This document shows, piece by piece, positions 1 to 9,453 of a stretch of 64,000 nucleotides of DNA. The DNA lies in NCBI GenBank assembly GCA_039025235.1, contig JBCCOS010000004.1, forward strand, positions 62,001 to 126,000, read 5' to 3'. The DNA comes from MED-G105 sp039025235. Its GTDB lineage: Bacteria > Pseudomonadota > Alphaproteobacteria > Caulobacterales > Parvularculaceae. The position numbers and the translations under genes were made by a program. Under the pieces are notes generated by a model, which worked only from the letters and a program-made list of their open reading frames with translations, ran no database searches and was not told the origin of the DNA. Each line of letters opens with the position of its first letter. Positions within the stretch are counted from its first letter, which is position 1.

Positions 1-2085
1 GAGCAAGTCTCTTTGCTTTTGTCACATGGGGATAGTGCAGACTACTTCAGTGGTCTGAAAACCATCATCCTGGATGAACTTCATGCGATCGGGAATACAA
101 AACGAGGGCACCTTCTGGCCCTTGGCATCGCGCGGCTGCGCAAGTTAGCGCCTGATTTGCGGCTGACTGGTTTATCGGCAACCGTGCCAGATCCGCAAAC
201 GCTCATTGACTATTTGACACCACAAGGAACGGATGCGGAAGAAGCGGTTCTGATCCGTGCCGCTGGTGGTGCGAAGGCAAATGTAAAAGTCCTCAATTCT
301 GAAAATCGCATTCCCTGGTCAGGACATTCCGCGCGTCATGCGTGGGACGAAGTCTATGAGGAGATCAAGGAAGCGGGTCTGACGCTCGTTTTTGTGAATA
401 CTCGGAGCCAAGCGGAACTAACCTTTCAGGCGCTCTGGCGATTAAACGAAGACAATCTCGCCATCGCTTTGCACCATGGGTCGCTCGACGTGGCTCAACG
501 CCGGAAGGTGGAGGCGGCTATGTCCCGCGGTGACTTGCGGGCTGTGGTGTGTACCTCGACGCTGGATCTGGGCATCGACTGGGGGGACGTTGACCTCGTG
601 ATTCAAATTGGTGCGCCAAAAGGGGCAAGCCGTCTAACCCAGAGGATCGGCCGTGCCAATCACCGTATGAATGAACCCTCGCGTGCCCTTATGGTGCCAG
701 ATAACCGATTTTCAGTCCTCGAATGTCTCGCTGCAAAAGATGCAATTTCGGAGGGTGCCCTCGACGGCGAGCCTTGGCGATTGGGTGCGCTCGATGTCCT
801 TGTTCAACATATCATGGCAGTCGCGTGCGCAAATCCGTTTGATTCCGACGAGCTTTACCGGGAGGTGATTAGCGCCTCGCCCTACAAAACCCTCGATAGA
901 CCAACATTTGATCGTGCCATCGATTTCGTTTCGACGGGTGGCTATGCATTGCGGGCTTATGACCGTTTCAAACGCATCGTGCAGGACCAAGACGGTCGTT
1001 ATCGCGTGCGCAATGGACGTGTGGCCCAACAGTTCCGAATGAATGCCGGAACCATTGTCGAAGCATCATCGTTGAATATTCGCCTTTCATCGAAACGCGG
1101 ACCGAAGCGGCCAGGGCGAAAACTAGGCACGATGGAGGAATGGTATTTTGAAGGTATGGAGGTGGGCGATACGTTCATGTTCGCCGGAGAGGTCCTCCGC
1201 TTCGAAGGGATTACCGGCGCTGATGTCATGGTGAGCCGAGCGCCAGGCGAAGAGCCACGCATTCCCACGTGGGGCGGGGGACGTTTTCCGTTGTCATCCT
1301 ATCTAGCGGATCGCGTGCGGCGAATGGTGCATGACCCCGACTACTGGCCGCACTTGCCGGATCCAATCCGCGAGTGGCTAGAGTTACAGCGGGACCGCTC
1401 CGTTATTCCGAAGGCCGACGAGTTGCTGGTCGAAACTTTTCCGAATGGTGATCGTCATTTTCTGGTGTGCTATCCCTTTGATGGCATCCTTGCCCACCAG
1501 ACACTCGGCACACTGATTACGCGCCGACTGGAACGCGCTGGCGCCCAGCCTCTCGGCTTTGTCGCGACGGAGTATTCTTTGTCGGTCTGGTCGCGGAAGG
1601 ATATGGGCGAGGTCGACATGGCGGCACTCTTCGATGAGGATATGCTCGGCGATGATTTGGAGAGTTGGCTTGCTAACTCCTATTTGATGAAGCGCACCTT
1701 TCGAAACGTTGCTGTCATCGCCGGTTTGATTGAACGCCGCTATCCGGGACAAGAGAAAACAGGTCGCCAGGTGACGTTCTCGTCTGACCTTATTTTTGAT
1801 GTGCTCCGCGAACACGAACCGAATCATTTGTTATTACAGGCGGCATGGTCCGATGCGTCTGGCGGTTATCTGGATCTAAGCCGACTGTCTGATCTGCTCG
1901 CACGGGTAAGGGGGCGTATCCGCCATCAACACCTCGACCGGGTTTCACCGCTCGCCGTTCCGGTTATGTTAGAGATCAATAAGGACCCTGTGATCGGCGA
2001 GGCGCGCGAGGCAATGCTCGAGGAATCAGCTGACATGTCATCAGACGTTGTGGAGGCGCTCGTGGCAGAGGCAATGCGCCCCTAA
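1..2085 (+). CDS. Ligase-associated DEXH-box DNA helicase (Lhr-like), 5' end missing
   Basis: Large superfamily 2 DNA helicase of the Lhr-like, ligase-associated DNA damage response group. The reading frame is open from base 1, so the start and the Walker A region lie outside the window; about 694 codons remain of a protein usually near 800 residues. Visible are the DEXH box (DELH, at about base 75), the TGLSAT motif III, the second RecA domain with FVNTRSQAE and ALHHGSLD, and the arginine-finger region QRIGRANHR, followed by the long Lhr C-terminal region. In this family the gene typically sits with an ATP-dependent DNA ligase, an exonuclease and pdeM. Here pdeM follows 51 bases downstream, so the ligase is expected just outside the left edge. 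The role in repair is inferred from family and context. Confidence 0.9.
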   Translation, partial: EQVSLLLSHGDSADYFSGLKTIILDELHAIGNTKRGHLLALGIARLRKLAPDLRLTGLSATVPDPQTLIDYLTPQGTDAEEAVLIRAAGGAKANVKVLNSENRIPWSGHSARHAWDEVYEEIKEAGLTLVFVNTRSQAELTFQALWRLNEDNLAIALHHGSLDVAQRRKVEAAMSRGDLRAVVCTSTLDLGIDWGDVDLVIQIGAPKGASRLTQRIGRANHRMNEPSRALMVPDNRFSVLECLAAKDAISEGALDGEPWRLGALDVLVQHIMAVACANPFDSDELYREVISASPYKTLDRPTFDRAIDFVSTGGYALRAYDRFKRIVQDQDGRYRVRNGRVAQQFRMNAGTIVEASSLNIRLSSKRGPKRPGRKLGTMEEWYFEGMEVGDTFMFAGEVLRFEGITGADVMVSRAPGEEPRIPTWGGGRFPLSSYLADRVRRMVHDPDYWPHLPDPIREWLELQRDRSVIPKADELLVETFPNGDRHFLVCYPFDGILAHQTLGTLITRRLERAGAQPLGFVATEYSLSVWSRKDMGEVDMAALFDEDMLGDDLESWLANSYLMKRTFRNVAVIAGLIERRYPGQEKTGRQVTFSSDLIFDVLREHEPNHLLLQAAWSDASGGYLDLSRLSDLLARVRGRIRHQHLDRVSPLAVPVMLEINKDPVIGEAREAMLEESADMSSDVVEALVAEAMRP

Positions 2086-2136
2086 CGAGCGGTATGCGCT
2101 CCCATGAAGTTGGAATTGTAGAAGGAAAGCGAAAGC

Positions 2137-2904
2137 GTGGCGAAGGATGATCTTGGAATGGCGACTGAAGATCGACGCCAGACGCTTGAGGCTTCACCAA
2201 CAATAAAGGTCAATGGGGAACAGCTTGTTCTTTTGCCAGCGGGTGCTGCGTATTGGCCTGTGAAAGAAACACTCATCGTCTCGGACATGCACTTCGAAAA
2301 AGGCAGTTCCTACGCGGTGGATGGCGTTATGCTTCCGCCCTACGACACCCGCAGCACGCTTCGAAGACTGACGGCCATCGTTGATGAGCTAACGCCCAAA
2401 ACGATTATCTCGCTGGGCGATGCTTTCCATGACCGTGGGGCTGAAAAGCGCATGAACGCAGACGATGTTTCTGCTCTTTCAGACCTCACAAAACGGGCCC
2501 ATTGGGTCTGGATCGCCGGAAACCATGACCCTGCGCCGCCAGACCATTTTTCTGGTGAGACAACCCCCTCAATGCGGCTAGAGGGTCTCTTCTTCACCCA
2601 TGAGCCGGAGAGCGAGCCTGAGCCTGGCGAAATCGCTGGTCATTTACATCCATGCGCTCGGGTCGCAACAGGACACCACTTTACGCGACGCAGGTGTTTC
2701 GCAACAGATGGAAATCGTCTGATCATGCCGTCATTTGGGACATATACTGGAGGGCTAAATGTGCTCGACGCTGGTTTTGAAGGCTTATTTGATCAATTAA
2801 CCGCTTGGGTTATGGGGCGCCGTGGCGTTTACGGCTTTTCTCGGCGAAAGCTTATGCCGGATTCACCCCCTGTCTTACGGGCAGGTTTTGCCCGTAGCGG
2901 TTGA
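2137..2904 (+). CDS. pdeM: Ligase-associated DNA damage response endonuclease PdeM
   Basis: Calcineurin-like metallophosphoesterase of the PdeM group, 255 residues. Metal-binding motifs are visible in order: SDMHFEKG (about residue 49), GDAFHD (about 93), GNHDPAP (about 128), and late histidines in HLHPCARVATGHHF. GTG is chosen as start because a purine-rich ribosome site (GAAGGAAAGC) lies just upstream and the next in-frame ATG would remove little. It follows the Lhr-like helicase on the same strand with a short gap, the order typical of the alphaproteobacterial ligase-associated cluster, so the two are probably co-transcribed. The nuclease role is taken from family knowledge; the sequence itself only shows the metallophosphatase fold. 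Confidence 0.88.
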   Translation: MAKDDLGMATEDRRQTLEASPTIKVNGEQLVLLPAGAAYWPVKETLIVSDMHFEKGSSYAVDGVMLPPYDTRSTLRRLTAIVDELTPKTIISLGDAFHDRGAEKRMNADDVSALSDLTKRAHWVWIAGNHDPAPPDHFSGETTPSMRLEGLFFTHEPESEPEPGEIAGHLHPCARVATGHHFTRRRCFATDGNRLIMPSFGTYTGGLNVLDAGFEGLFDQLTAWVMGRRGVYGFSRRKLMPDSPPVLRAGFARSG

Positions 2905-3005
2905 CAGTTCCGTCCAAGAGCAGTAGCTCGACGCTTCGAATTTTAAAAAGGTATACGCGCCAAATTACTTTGTGCAGCGTGCCGAATGAGCAATGGATTA
3001 GTCCG

Positions 3006-3131
3006 ATGAAAGTGCGCAGCTCCCTCAAATCCCTTAAAAAACGCCATAAAGACTGCCGTGTCGTGCGTCGAAAAGGCCGCGTCTACGTCATCAATAAGAC
3101 ACAACGACGTTTCAAAGCCCGCCAAGGTTAA
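3006..3131 (+). CDS. rpmJ: 50S ribosomal protein L36
   Basis: 41-residue basic protein starting MKVRSSLKSLKKRH and ending QRRFKARQG, which is the alphaproteobacterial L36 pattern. It has one cysteine (residue 17) and no set of four zinc ligands, so it is the zinc-independent type that is standard in this class. An upstream extension of the same frame is open but lacks a convincing ribosome site, and 41 residues matches the family exactly. It stands alone between pdeM and a TPR gene, which is normal because rpmJ in this class is often outside the main ribosomal operons. Confidence 0.95.
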   Translation: MKVRSSLKSLKKRHKDCRVVRRKGRVYVINKTQRRFKARQG

Positions 3132-3284
3132 TAGATCCCGTTAATAAATTAGGTCTTTGATTTTGAACCGGTAATTTTTCTCTAACCGGGGCTTACGCTT
3201 TTTTGTGTGTTTGTTCATATCCTCTGGATCGTCATTTCCAGATCCAGACTTCCAAATGAGCGTTGTGCGTAGTATTATCGTCAA

Positions 3285-3833
3285 ATGCGGGTCTTATTCA
3301 TAATCTTCGCTCTATGGTTTTCGTTGAGCAGTGGGCTGGCTCATGCAGCTGAGCCAAAAGGCGCGCTTCAGGTTTTGTTTGATGAGCTTCGTGCTGCCTC
3401 GCCGCTAGATGCGCCGGCCATTCGCGGGAAGGTCCTCGAAAGGCTTTCTGATCCCTCAAGCGATACCGTCGAGATTTTTTTGGACCGAACGGAAACGCTG
3501 ATCGAAAACGGTGATACCGCCATTTCCAAAGAGCTGTTGGATACTGTTGTGACCTTGGCACCGAACTTCGCTCATGGCTTCGCGCTTCGTGGCAGCTTAA
3601 ACCTTCGTGTTGGTGATTTAGAAGCGGCTCGCACCGATCTTTTGCAAGCTATTACGCTTGAGCCTCGGCATATTCCGGCGCGGCTCGCCTTGTCTTCATT
3701 ATTGATCAAAGAAAATGCCTCAAAAGAGGCTTATGAGGTTCTTCGGAATACGCTTGTTCTTGATCCGCAAAACCCAAATGCTCTTCAACAGTTGGACGAT
3801 CTGCGACCCAAATTAGATGGGCAAGAGATTTGA
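3285..3833 (+). CDS. Exported tetratricopeptide-repeat protein
   Basis: 182 residues. The first 21 form a clear signal peptide (hydrophobic stretch LFIIFALWFSLSSGLAHA, cleavage likely after AHA), so the protein is periplasmic or secreted. From about residue 85 there are TPR-like helices: the segments around APNFAHGFALRGSLNLRVGDLEAA, EPRHIPARLALSSLL and DPQNPNALQQL have the spacing and small/aromatic residues of consecutive TPR units. No catalytic domain is present, so a scaffold role is the only reasonable guess. It is a single gene with about 340 bases of non-coding sequence after it. Similar short TPR proteins are common in this class and mostly uncharacterised. Confidence 0.75.
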   Translation: MRVLFIIFALWFSLSSGLAHAAEPKGALQVLFDELRAASPLDAPAIRGKVLERLSDPSSDTVEIFLDRTETLIENGDTAISKELLDTVVTLAPNFAHGFALRGSLNLRVGDLEAARTDLLQAITLEPRHIPARLALSSLLIKENASKEAYEVLRNTLVLDPQNPNALQQLDDLRPKLDGQEI

Positions 3834-4173
3834 ATACTGACGAAATATAGTTTTACCATTGCTTTTCTGACAGATATGCTATCGGACGCCGCCGAGTAGG
3901 GCGCTGGTCCTCGTATTTACAGCAAGTTTACAGCAAGAAATTTTCAAGAAAAATGTCCCCTGTGGAAACTCTCCTTGGTTTTCCACAAGCCATTCCCGTG
4001 AAAGTCTATTAGGGTCGTTCTGGCTCTTCGGGAGTAAAAGCTTTTTTGTTTGGCGATGGAGCGAATATGGCTTTCGGACCTTTAAATTCGACTCTCCGCG
4101 ATTTTTTAATTTAAGGCGATCCAGAGGCCCTGAAGGGCGCTCTACGGTATGCCTTTAAAGGAGCATCAAGTTC
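3834..4173. other. Intergenic region upstream of gapR
   Basis: 340 bases without a gene. It contains a perfect 11-bp tandem duplication of TTTACAGCAAG (3916-3937) and an inverted repeat TGTGGAAA / TTTCCACA (3961-3968 and 3980-3987) whose arms resemble imperfect DnaA boxes. A ribosome site (AAAGGAGC) precedes gapR. The region probably carries the gapR promoter, but no core promoter could be assigned with confidence. Confidence 0.45.
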
Positions 4174-4464
4174 ATGGCTGATGGTTCAGCGACAATCGAT
4201 GTCAGTGAAGCGGGACCTGTTGGGTCAAGCGGTGTTGCAGCTGATAGGCTCAAGTCTTTTATTGAACGTATCGAACGCCTGGAGGAAGAAAAACAGGCGA
4301 TTATGGGTGACACAAAAGAGGTTTACGCAGAGGCCAAGGGCGAAGGATACGATACGAAAATTCTGAGACAAGTCATCCGTATCAGGAAAATGGATAGAGC
4401 TGATCGGCAAGAACAAGAGGCTCTTCTGGACCTATACCTCTCCGCAATAGGCGATGTTGTATAG
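4174..4464 (+). CDS. gapR: GapR (DUF2312) nucleoid-associated protein
   Basis: 96-residue protein of the DUF2312 family. The diagnostic block is present: RLKSFIERIERLEEEKQAI, then KEVYAEAKGEGYD and ILRQVIRIRKMD, ending in an acidic helix. In Caulobacter this family is GapR, a DNA-clamping protein that marks overtwisted, positively supercoiled DNA and is needed for replication and chromosome structure. The core starts around residue 24; the preceding Ala/Gly/Ser-rich segment is a variable tail. The start is supported by AAAGGAGC about 9 bases upstream. It converges with the sigma-54 regulator downstream, whose stop codon is 27 bases away. Confidence 0.93.
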   Translation: MADGSATIDVSEAGPVGSSGVAADRLKSFIERIERLEEEKQAIMGDTKEVYAEAKGEGYDTKILRQVIRIRKMDRADRQEQEALLDLYLSAIGDVV

Positions 4465-4490
4465 GCCCAGACGCTATTGATGGAAAAACC

Positions 4491-5984
4491 TTAGCTTGCT
4501 CTTTGAACTGTGAGACCGTGATCCCGGAGTTTTCTGTAAAGTGTGGATCGGCCCATTCCAAGGCGCCGGGCAACCTCAGCCATACGACCGTTATAGGTTT
4601 CGATGGCGAGTTCGATGAGATCGCGTTCAATTTCTTGCAACGAGCGCAGATGTCCTTCCGGGTCGTATATTGACACGTTGCTGAGAATATCGCCTTCATG
4701 GGAAACAACGTCGACGTCGGCGATCCCATCCATTTCATTGACAGACGGACTTTCATCATCCGCTATCAAGGGTGGTCCAAGATCGACGCCAGCCGATTCG
4801 AATTCTGTCGCGAGTAACGGGAAGTCTCTTGCCGTCAAGAATGGGCTTTCGGCAAGAACCACCGCGCGGAAGATTGTGTTTTCCAGTTGTCGGATGTTTC
4901 CAGGCCACGGTTGCGCGGTTAATACCTCCATAACTTCATGTTGCACACCGCGTACATTGCGCCGTTCTTCAGCGTTATAACGCTTTATGAAATGATCGAT
5001 AAGTGCGGGAATGTCTTCAGTTCGATCCCGAAGGGGCGGTAGATGAATTGGGAATACATTCAGCCGGTAATAGAGATCTTCGCGAAAGGCACTATTTTTG
5101 ACGTCTTCTGCTAAGTCCCTGTTGGTCGCAGAAATAACGCGTACATCAACCTTCACAGGTCGTTTAGCACCTATCGGATCGACTTCGCCTTCTTGCAGGA
5201 CGCGAAGTAATTTGACCTGCATATCGAGTGGTAGTTCACCGACTTCATCAAGGAAAAGCGTTCCCCCATCGGCTTCTTGAAATTTGCCGATATGCTTTGC
5301 TGTGGCCCCTGTAAAGGACCCTTTTTCATGACCAAATAGGATGCTTTCTACAAGGTTCTCCGGAATAGCACCGCAGTTTACGGTCACGAATGGCCGTCTG
5401 GCGCGATCTGATGACCCCTGAATGGCGCGGGCGATCATTTCCTTACCGACGCCTGATTCACCAGTAATCAGTATCGGTATTAGTGATGCTGCAGCACGCT
5501 CACCCAGCCGGATAATATTGTTAAGGGCTCCGCTTGCGCCGATAAGGTCTTTAAAGCCCATAACCCCTTCTTTTTTGCGCTTGAGACGAGAGACTTCACC
5601 CTTCAGCGTTGTCATATTAAGCGCATTGTTAATCGAAACGATAACGCGTTCGGGTGATGCAGGTTTGACGAAAAAGTCAGATGCACCGTTTTGCATAGCC
5701 TCGACAACGGTATCGATGCCACCTTGAGCGGTCAGTACAATGACGGGCATATCCTCGTCGATTGATTTTATTCTCGTCAGCGTTTCCATACCGCCAAGCC
5801 CTGGCATGCGTAAATCCAGCATGACCAGTGAAACACTACTTCCCTGTTCACTCTGAATGATCGAAAGGGCTGCTTCACCCGTATCGGCTTGTAGTATGGG
5901 GTAACCTGCTTTTTCGCAGACCGCCTGCATTAAGCGGCGCTGCGTTGGATCATCGTCAACGATTAGTATATTCTGCTGCGCCAT
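4491..5984 (-). CDS. Sigma-54-dependent response regulator (NtrC family)
   Basis: 497 residues in three parts. The receiver domain (about 1-120) has ILIVDDD, the phospho-acceptor in MLDLRMP and the lysine in FFVKPAS. The AAA+ domain (about 150-375) has Walker A GESGVGKE, the sigma-54 contact loop GSFTGA (Ser in place of the usual Ala of GAFTGA), Walker B GGTLFLDEVGE and the R-finger region. The C-terminus has a Fis-type helix-turn-helix (MAEVARRLGMGRSTLYRKL). The start at MAQQNILIVDDD is preferred because the upstream extension is not receiver sequence. No histidine kinase is adjacent, so its partner and targets are unknown. It activates sigma-54 promoters by family inference. Confidence 0.9.
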   Translation of the reverse strand: MAQQNILIVDDDPTQRRLMQAVCEKAGYPILQADTGEAALSIIQSEQGSSVSLVMLDLRMPGLGGMETLTRIKSIDEDMPVIVLTAQGGIDTVVEAMQNGASDFFVKPASPERVIVSINNALNMTTLKGEVSRLKRKKEGVMGFKDLIGASGALNNIIRLGERAAASLIPILITGESGVGKEMIARAIQGSSDRARRPFVTVNCGAIPENLVESILFGHEKGSFTGATAKHIGKFQEADGGTLFLDEVGELPLDMQVKLLRVLQEGEVDPIGAKRPVKVDVRVISATNRDLAEDVKNSAFREDLYYRLNVFPIHLPPLRDRTEDIPALIDHFIKRYNAEERRNVRGVQHEVMEVLTAQPWPGNIRQLENTIFRAVVLAESPFLTARDFPLLATEFESAGVDLGPPLIADDESPSVNEMDGIADVDVVSHEGDILSNVSIYDPEGHLRSLQEIERDLIELAIETYNGRMAEVARRLGMGRSTLYRKLRDHGLTVQRAS

Positions 5985-6529
5985 AGCGCTATGAACCCTC
6001 AAGGAAACTGCTACTGCGGGGATCATAGCGGCTGTCGGTTAAAGATCGCTTTAAACCGTTTCATAACGGGGCAGGATAATGCTTACTGCCAGCGCATTTA
6101 TTATCGTAAACAGACGGTAAATAGGTTACGTTTACTTATAATAAGTCATGTCAGAAAAAGTCACTTCTTTCATGAATAGAACAAATGGCGAGAAAGCGAA
6201 TTGTTAAAGCAACATTTCAACATATTTCGCTCGTTTTATTTGTTCACCCATTATTTCAGTGTCATCCTCGTTTCTTCGTACGACGTCGTGTCTATCAGGC
6301 GGTCCCAATGGGAATCAATTTGGGGTGATCAATTTTAGGAAATCGATTTTAGCTGAGATATGTTTGCAGCGTTTAAACGTTCAATTGGGTTTTTAAGGCG
6401 AATTTCTCGGCCTTTCGCTTGGGTATTCTGATCTAAAGACAATATATTTTGCACCGCAAAATTATATTTGAACGTCTATAAAATATTTCGTATGACACTT
6501 TCGCTAAAATACTAAAGGGCGCTTTTGCT
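5985..6529. other. Intergenic region, no gene seen
   Basis: 545 AT-rich bases between divergently read genes (the response regulator and a hydrolase). There is a small inverted repeat GTAAAC / GTTTAC near 6106-6135. Promoters for both flanking genes are expected here, but I could not assign them. No coding sequence or RNA gene is supported. Confidence 0.4.
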
Positions 6530-7519
6530 TTGACCATCTCCACACCGACAAGAATAAGACCCATCGAGCACCTAAAGGGTGTCAAACCACCCGCACCCAA
6601 ATGGTTTGAGGACGCGATCCATGCGCCATCTGATGAAGGATCGGTGCAGGTTGGGGGAGCTTCAATCGTTTACTCGGCTTGGGGAAAGGTTGGGCTGCCT
6701 GGCCTTTTATTTATTCATGGCGGGCGAGCCCACCGAAATTGGTGGCGACCCTTTGCGCCATTTCTCTCTGAAAAGTTTCGCGTAGCAGCGCTTGATCTAT
6801 CGGGGATGGGGGACAGTGACTGGCGTCAAAAATACAGCTTAGACCAGGCGGTAGATGAATTGATGGCTGTGGTAGAGGCGGCAAAACTCAATGTACAAAG
6901 CCGCCCGATTATGATTGGTCACAGTTTTGGTGGGTTCATAACCCTTGCTGCTGTTGAGCGTGAAGGGGAAAAGCTAGGGGGCGCTGTCGTTATCGATAGT
7001 CCGATGATGAAACCCGACCCTAATGAAGGATACAAATTCATCAATGAAGCAAATAGCCAGTTGAAGGTTCCAATGAACCGGCTTTACAAAACGATTGAAG
7101 AACCGATCTCCCGTTTCAGGTTATTGCCGGAACAGCCCAGTGATGAACTCTATTTACTCGATTATATCGCGCGCACAGGATTGACGGATAAACGAGAAAC
7201 GCCATTGCGTGCGGCTGGTAGCGAGCCTGGAGAGGGATGGTCTTGGAAATTTGATCCAACCGCCGGCATGAATTTTGAGATATCATTCGATCGAAATCTG
7301 TTTTTAGCCGCTCGTTGTCCGCTTGCTTTTATCTATGGGACGGAATCCGCGTTTAACGCTGGCGACGGCATTGAAATGCATAAAAAGCAGTTTGTTGGGC
7401 GCGCACCGTTTATCGAAATACCAGGAAGCCGACATCATCTCATGATGGATGCGCCAATAGCTTTTATCTCAACCTTGCGAACGCTTTTAAGTTGTTGGCC
7501 CGTTCGGATTGGTCTTTAA
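6530..7519 (+). CDS. Alpha/beta hydrolase
   Basis: 329 residues with the alpha/beta hydrolase fold. The oxyanion strand reads LLFIHGGRAHRNWW, followed by DLSGMGDSD and the nucleophile elbow GHSFGGF (Ser at about residue 130). The catalytic histidine is probably in SRHHLMMDAP near the end, and the acid near IYGTESAF. The start is TTG with a weak ribosome site; a later start would cut into a plausible N-terminal segment. It stands alone with long non-coding stretches on both sides. The substrate cannot be read from the sequence; annotated relatives range from esterases to haloalkane and epoxide hydrolases. Confidence 0.8.
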   Translation: MTISTPTRIRPIEHLKGVKPPAPKWFEDAIHAPSDEGSVQVGGASIVYSAWGKVGLPGLLFIHGGRAHRNWWRPFAPFLSEKFRVAALDLSGMGDSDWRQKYSLDQAVDELMAVVEAAKLNVQSRPIMIGHSFGGFITLAAVEREGEKLGGAVVIDSPMMKPDPNEGYKFINEANSQLKVPMNRLYKTIEEPISRFRLLPEQPSDELYLLDYIARTGLTDKRETPLRAAGSEPGEGWSWKFDPTAGMNFEISFDRNLFLAARCPLAFIYGTESAFNAGDGIEMHKKQFVGRAPFIEIPGSRHHLMMDAPIAFISTLRTLLSCWPVRIGL

Positions 7520-7675
7520 AACGCCGTTTTATTTTAAATCAAAAAAGATCAATCAAGTATAAAACATGACTTATGCCCAATAAAACACTTGTTTATTGCC
7601 TTGCTCAAACCGTTGAAATCATTCAATACAAAGCATGGGCGGAGATAAATTACCCCGAAAATAAGAGATCAGATT

Positions 7676-7945
7676 ATGGCTGAGGAAGCAGCGCCCTCAA
7701 CAGCAAATTCCGAAGAGTTGGCTAACCTCGATGAGAGTCAGGCTCGCAGTGATTCTCAGGAAAACCAACTGACTTATGAAACATTTATGCGTGCATACAG
7801 CGAAATCGGTGTCCCGTTTGCTATCGCGCTAACAGTTTTTTTTACCAATCTCGTTATGGCAAATGGCGTTATGGTTGCGCTGATTGCCGCTGCGGCAACT
7901 TATTTATTTGTATACTTTATTGTTAAGGCGTTTTTCTCGCACTGA
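7676..7945 (+). CDS. Small membrane protein, aa3-oxidase subunit IV-like
   Basis: 89 residues. The first about 35 are acidic, hydrophilic and probably cytoplasmic; then TYETFMRAYSEIG leads into two membrane helices (about 46-64 and 68-87). The arrangement YxxFMR followed by short membrane segments resembles the bacterial aa3-type cytochrome c oxidase subunit IV family (PF07835). Such a gene is often found just upstream of pntAA in alphaproteobacteria, as it is here. The match is by pattern only; the second hydrophobic segment makes it longer than the classical subunit, so the assignment is tentative. Confidence 0.5.
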   Translation: MAEEAAPSTANSEELANLDESQARSDSQENQLTYETFMRAYSEIGVPFAIALTVFFTNLVMANGVMVALIAAAATYLFVYFIVKAFFSH

Positions 7946-8207
7946 AATTTTACCACCTATGCCATGCCTACCGAAGCGGTTCTTCCGTGCGGATTAATTC
8001 AGAAAATTGGAAATAATTATTGATCGTTTAGGGGGCGGTGATTGCGCCATTGCTTGCATTATCGGTAATCGTTTTGGTAGCAAGCGGTGATCGTCATTGA
8101 GATCTGTTGAAATCTGTCGCTAAAAAACTAAAGAGTTGACGTCGGCTTGATTAAGACGCAACGCGTTCGCTTTAAACGGTCTTTGACCGTTAGTAGAGGA
8201 GCATCGA

Positions 8208-9449
8208 ATGAAAATTGCCGTTCCTAGGGAGACAGCCCCAAACGAGACGCGTGTTGCTGCGTCTCCTGAGACTGTCAAACGCTTTGTTGGTCTGGGGTTA
8301 AGCGTCACTGTTGAGGCTGGCGCTGGCGCTTCGTCCAGTTTTTCTGACGAAGCCTATCGTGAAGCCGGCGCTGAAATCGCGAATGGTTACGGCCAAGCAA
8401 CAGGTGACGCCGATGTGGTTTTGAAAGTTCGTGCCCCTAATGATAGCGAGCTTGGATCATCCAAAGCCGGTCAAACGATCATTTCAACGGCTTCCCCTTG
8501 GTCGAATAAAAAGCTGCTCGAATCCGCTGCTGAAAAAGGTCTTGACCTTTTCGCGATGGATCTCATGCCACGCATCACGCGTGCGCAATCAATGGACGTG
8601 TTGTCATCGCAGTCAAACTTGGCGGGTTATAAGGCCGTTATTGATGGCGCTGCCTATTACGGCCGCGCGATGCCGATGATGATGACAGCGGCGGGGACCG
8701 TGGCGCCGGCAAAGGTATTTGTCATGGGCGCCGGTGTTGCAGGGCTTCAGGCAATTGCAACGGCTCGACGCCTTGGCGCTGTTGTATCGGCCACGGATGT
8801 GCGTTTCGCAGCGAAAGAGCAGGTTGAAAGCCTCGGCGCTACATTTGTTACGGTCGACGAAGAGGAAATGAAATCGGCCGAGACCGAAGGGGGTTATGCA
8901 AAAGAGATGTCTGATGACTTTAAGAAGCGTCAGGCCGAATTTGTTGCTGATCATATTAAGAAACAAAACATTGTCATTACGACAGCCCTTATTCCGGGGC
9001 GACCAGCGCCAGAATTGGTTACTGACGCGATGGTTCGTTCAATGCAACCAGGCTCGGTGATTGTGGATATTGCGGCAGAACAGGGTGGCAATGTTGCCGT
9101 CACGAGGCCAGGCGAAGCTGTTGATGTCGATGGCGTCGTTGTTGTTGGTTTTGAAAATGTTTCGGGCCGCCTCGCAACGGATGCATCGTCGCTTTACGCT
9201 CGTAATGTCTACAATTTTTTCTCGACGTTTTACGATAAGGAAAGCGGCTCATTTCCGACTGATTGGGATGACGAGATCATCAAGGGTATCGTCCTGACAC
9301 GAAAAGGGGCTGTTATTCATCCAGGCTTTTCTGGAGATGCAAACGCAAGCGCTTCCCCTTCAGATGATGCGGTGAACAACGGCGACAAAGAGGCAAAGTC
9401 CGATACTGCTTCGAACGATACGTCAGCGACAGAAGAAAAAGAGGCATAG
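8208..9449 (+). CDS. pntAA: NAD(P) transhydrogenase subunit alpha, part 1
   Basis: 413 residues. The soluble NAD(H)-binding domain I of proton-translocating transhydrogenase, which couples hydride transfer from NADH to NADP+ with proton flow. It begins MKIAVPRE and carries RAQSMDVLSSQSNLAGYKAV and the Rossmann motif GAGVAGLQAIATARRLGA near residue 174. The last about 35 residues are an unusual acidic Ser/Ala/Asp/Glu tail with no membrane segment, as expected when the membrane part is a separate gene. A good ribosome site (GAGGAGC) precedes ATG. It is followed 4 bases later by pntAB and then pntB: a three-gene operon ending in a hairpin terminator. Confidence 0.96.
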   Translation: MKIAVPRETAPNETRVAASPETVKRFVGLGLSVTVEAGAGASSSFSDEAYREAGAEIANGYGQATGDADVVLKVRAPNDSELGSSKAGQTIISTASPWSNKKLLESAAEKGLDLFAMDLMPRITRAQSMDVLSSQSNLAGYKAVIDGAAYYGRAMPMMMTAAGTVAPAKVFVMGAGVAGLQAIATARRLGAVVSATDVRFAAKEQVESLGATFVTVDEEEMKSAETEGGYAKEMSDDFKKRQAEFVADHIKKQNIVITTALIPGRPAPELVTDAMVRSMQPGSVIVDIAAEQGGNVAVTRPGEAVDVDGVVVVGFENVSGRLATDASSLYARNVYNFFSTFYDKESGSFPTDWDDEIIKGIVLTRKGAVIHPGFSGDANASASPSDDAVNNGDKEAKSDTASNDTSATEEKEA

Positions 9450-9453
9450 ACAG

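Noticed and set aside
999..1827. Long minus-strand frames opposite the helicase gene
   Set aside because: They mirror a strongly conserved coding sequence on the other strand and show no family motifs.
3961..3987. Replication origin upstream of gapR
   Set aside because: Only two imperfect DnaA-like boxes and no AT-rich unwinding region or typical origin neighbours (such as hemE or parAB).
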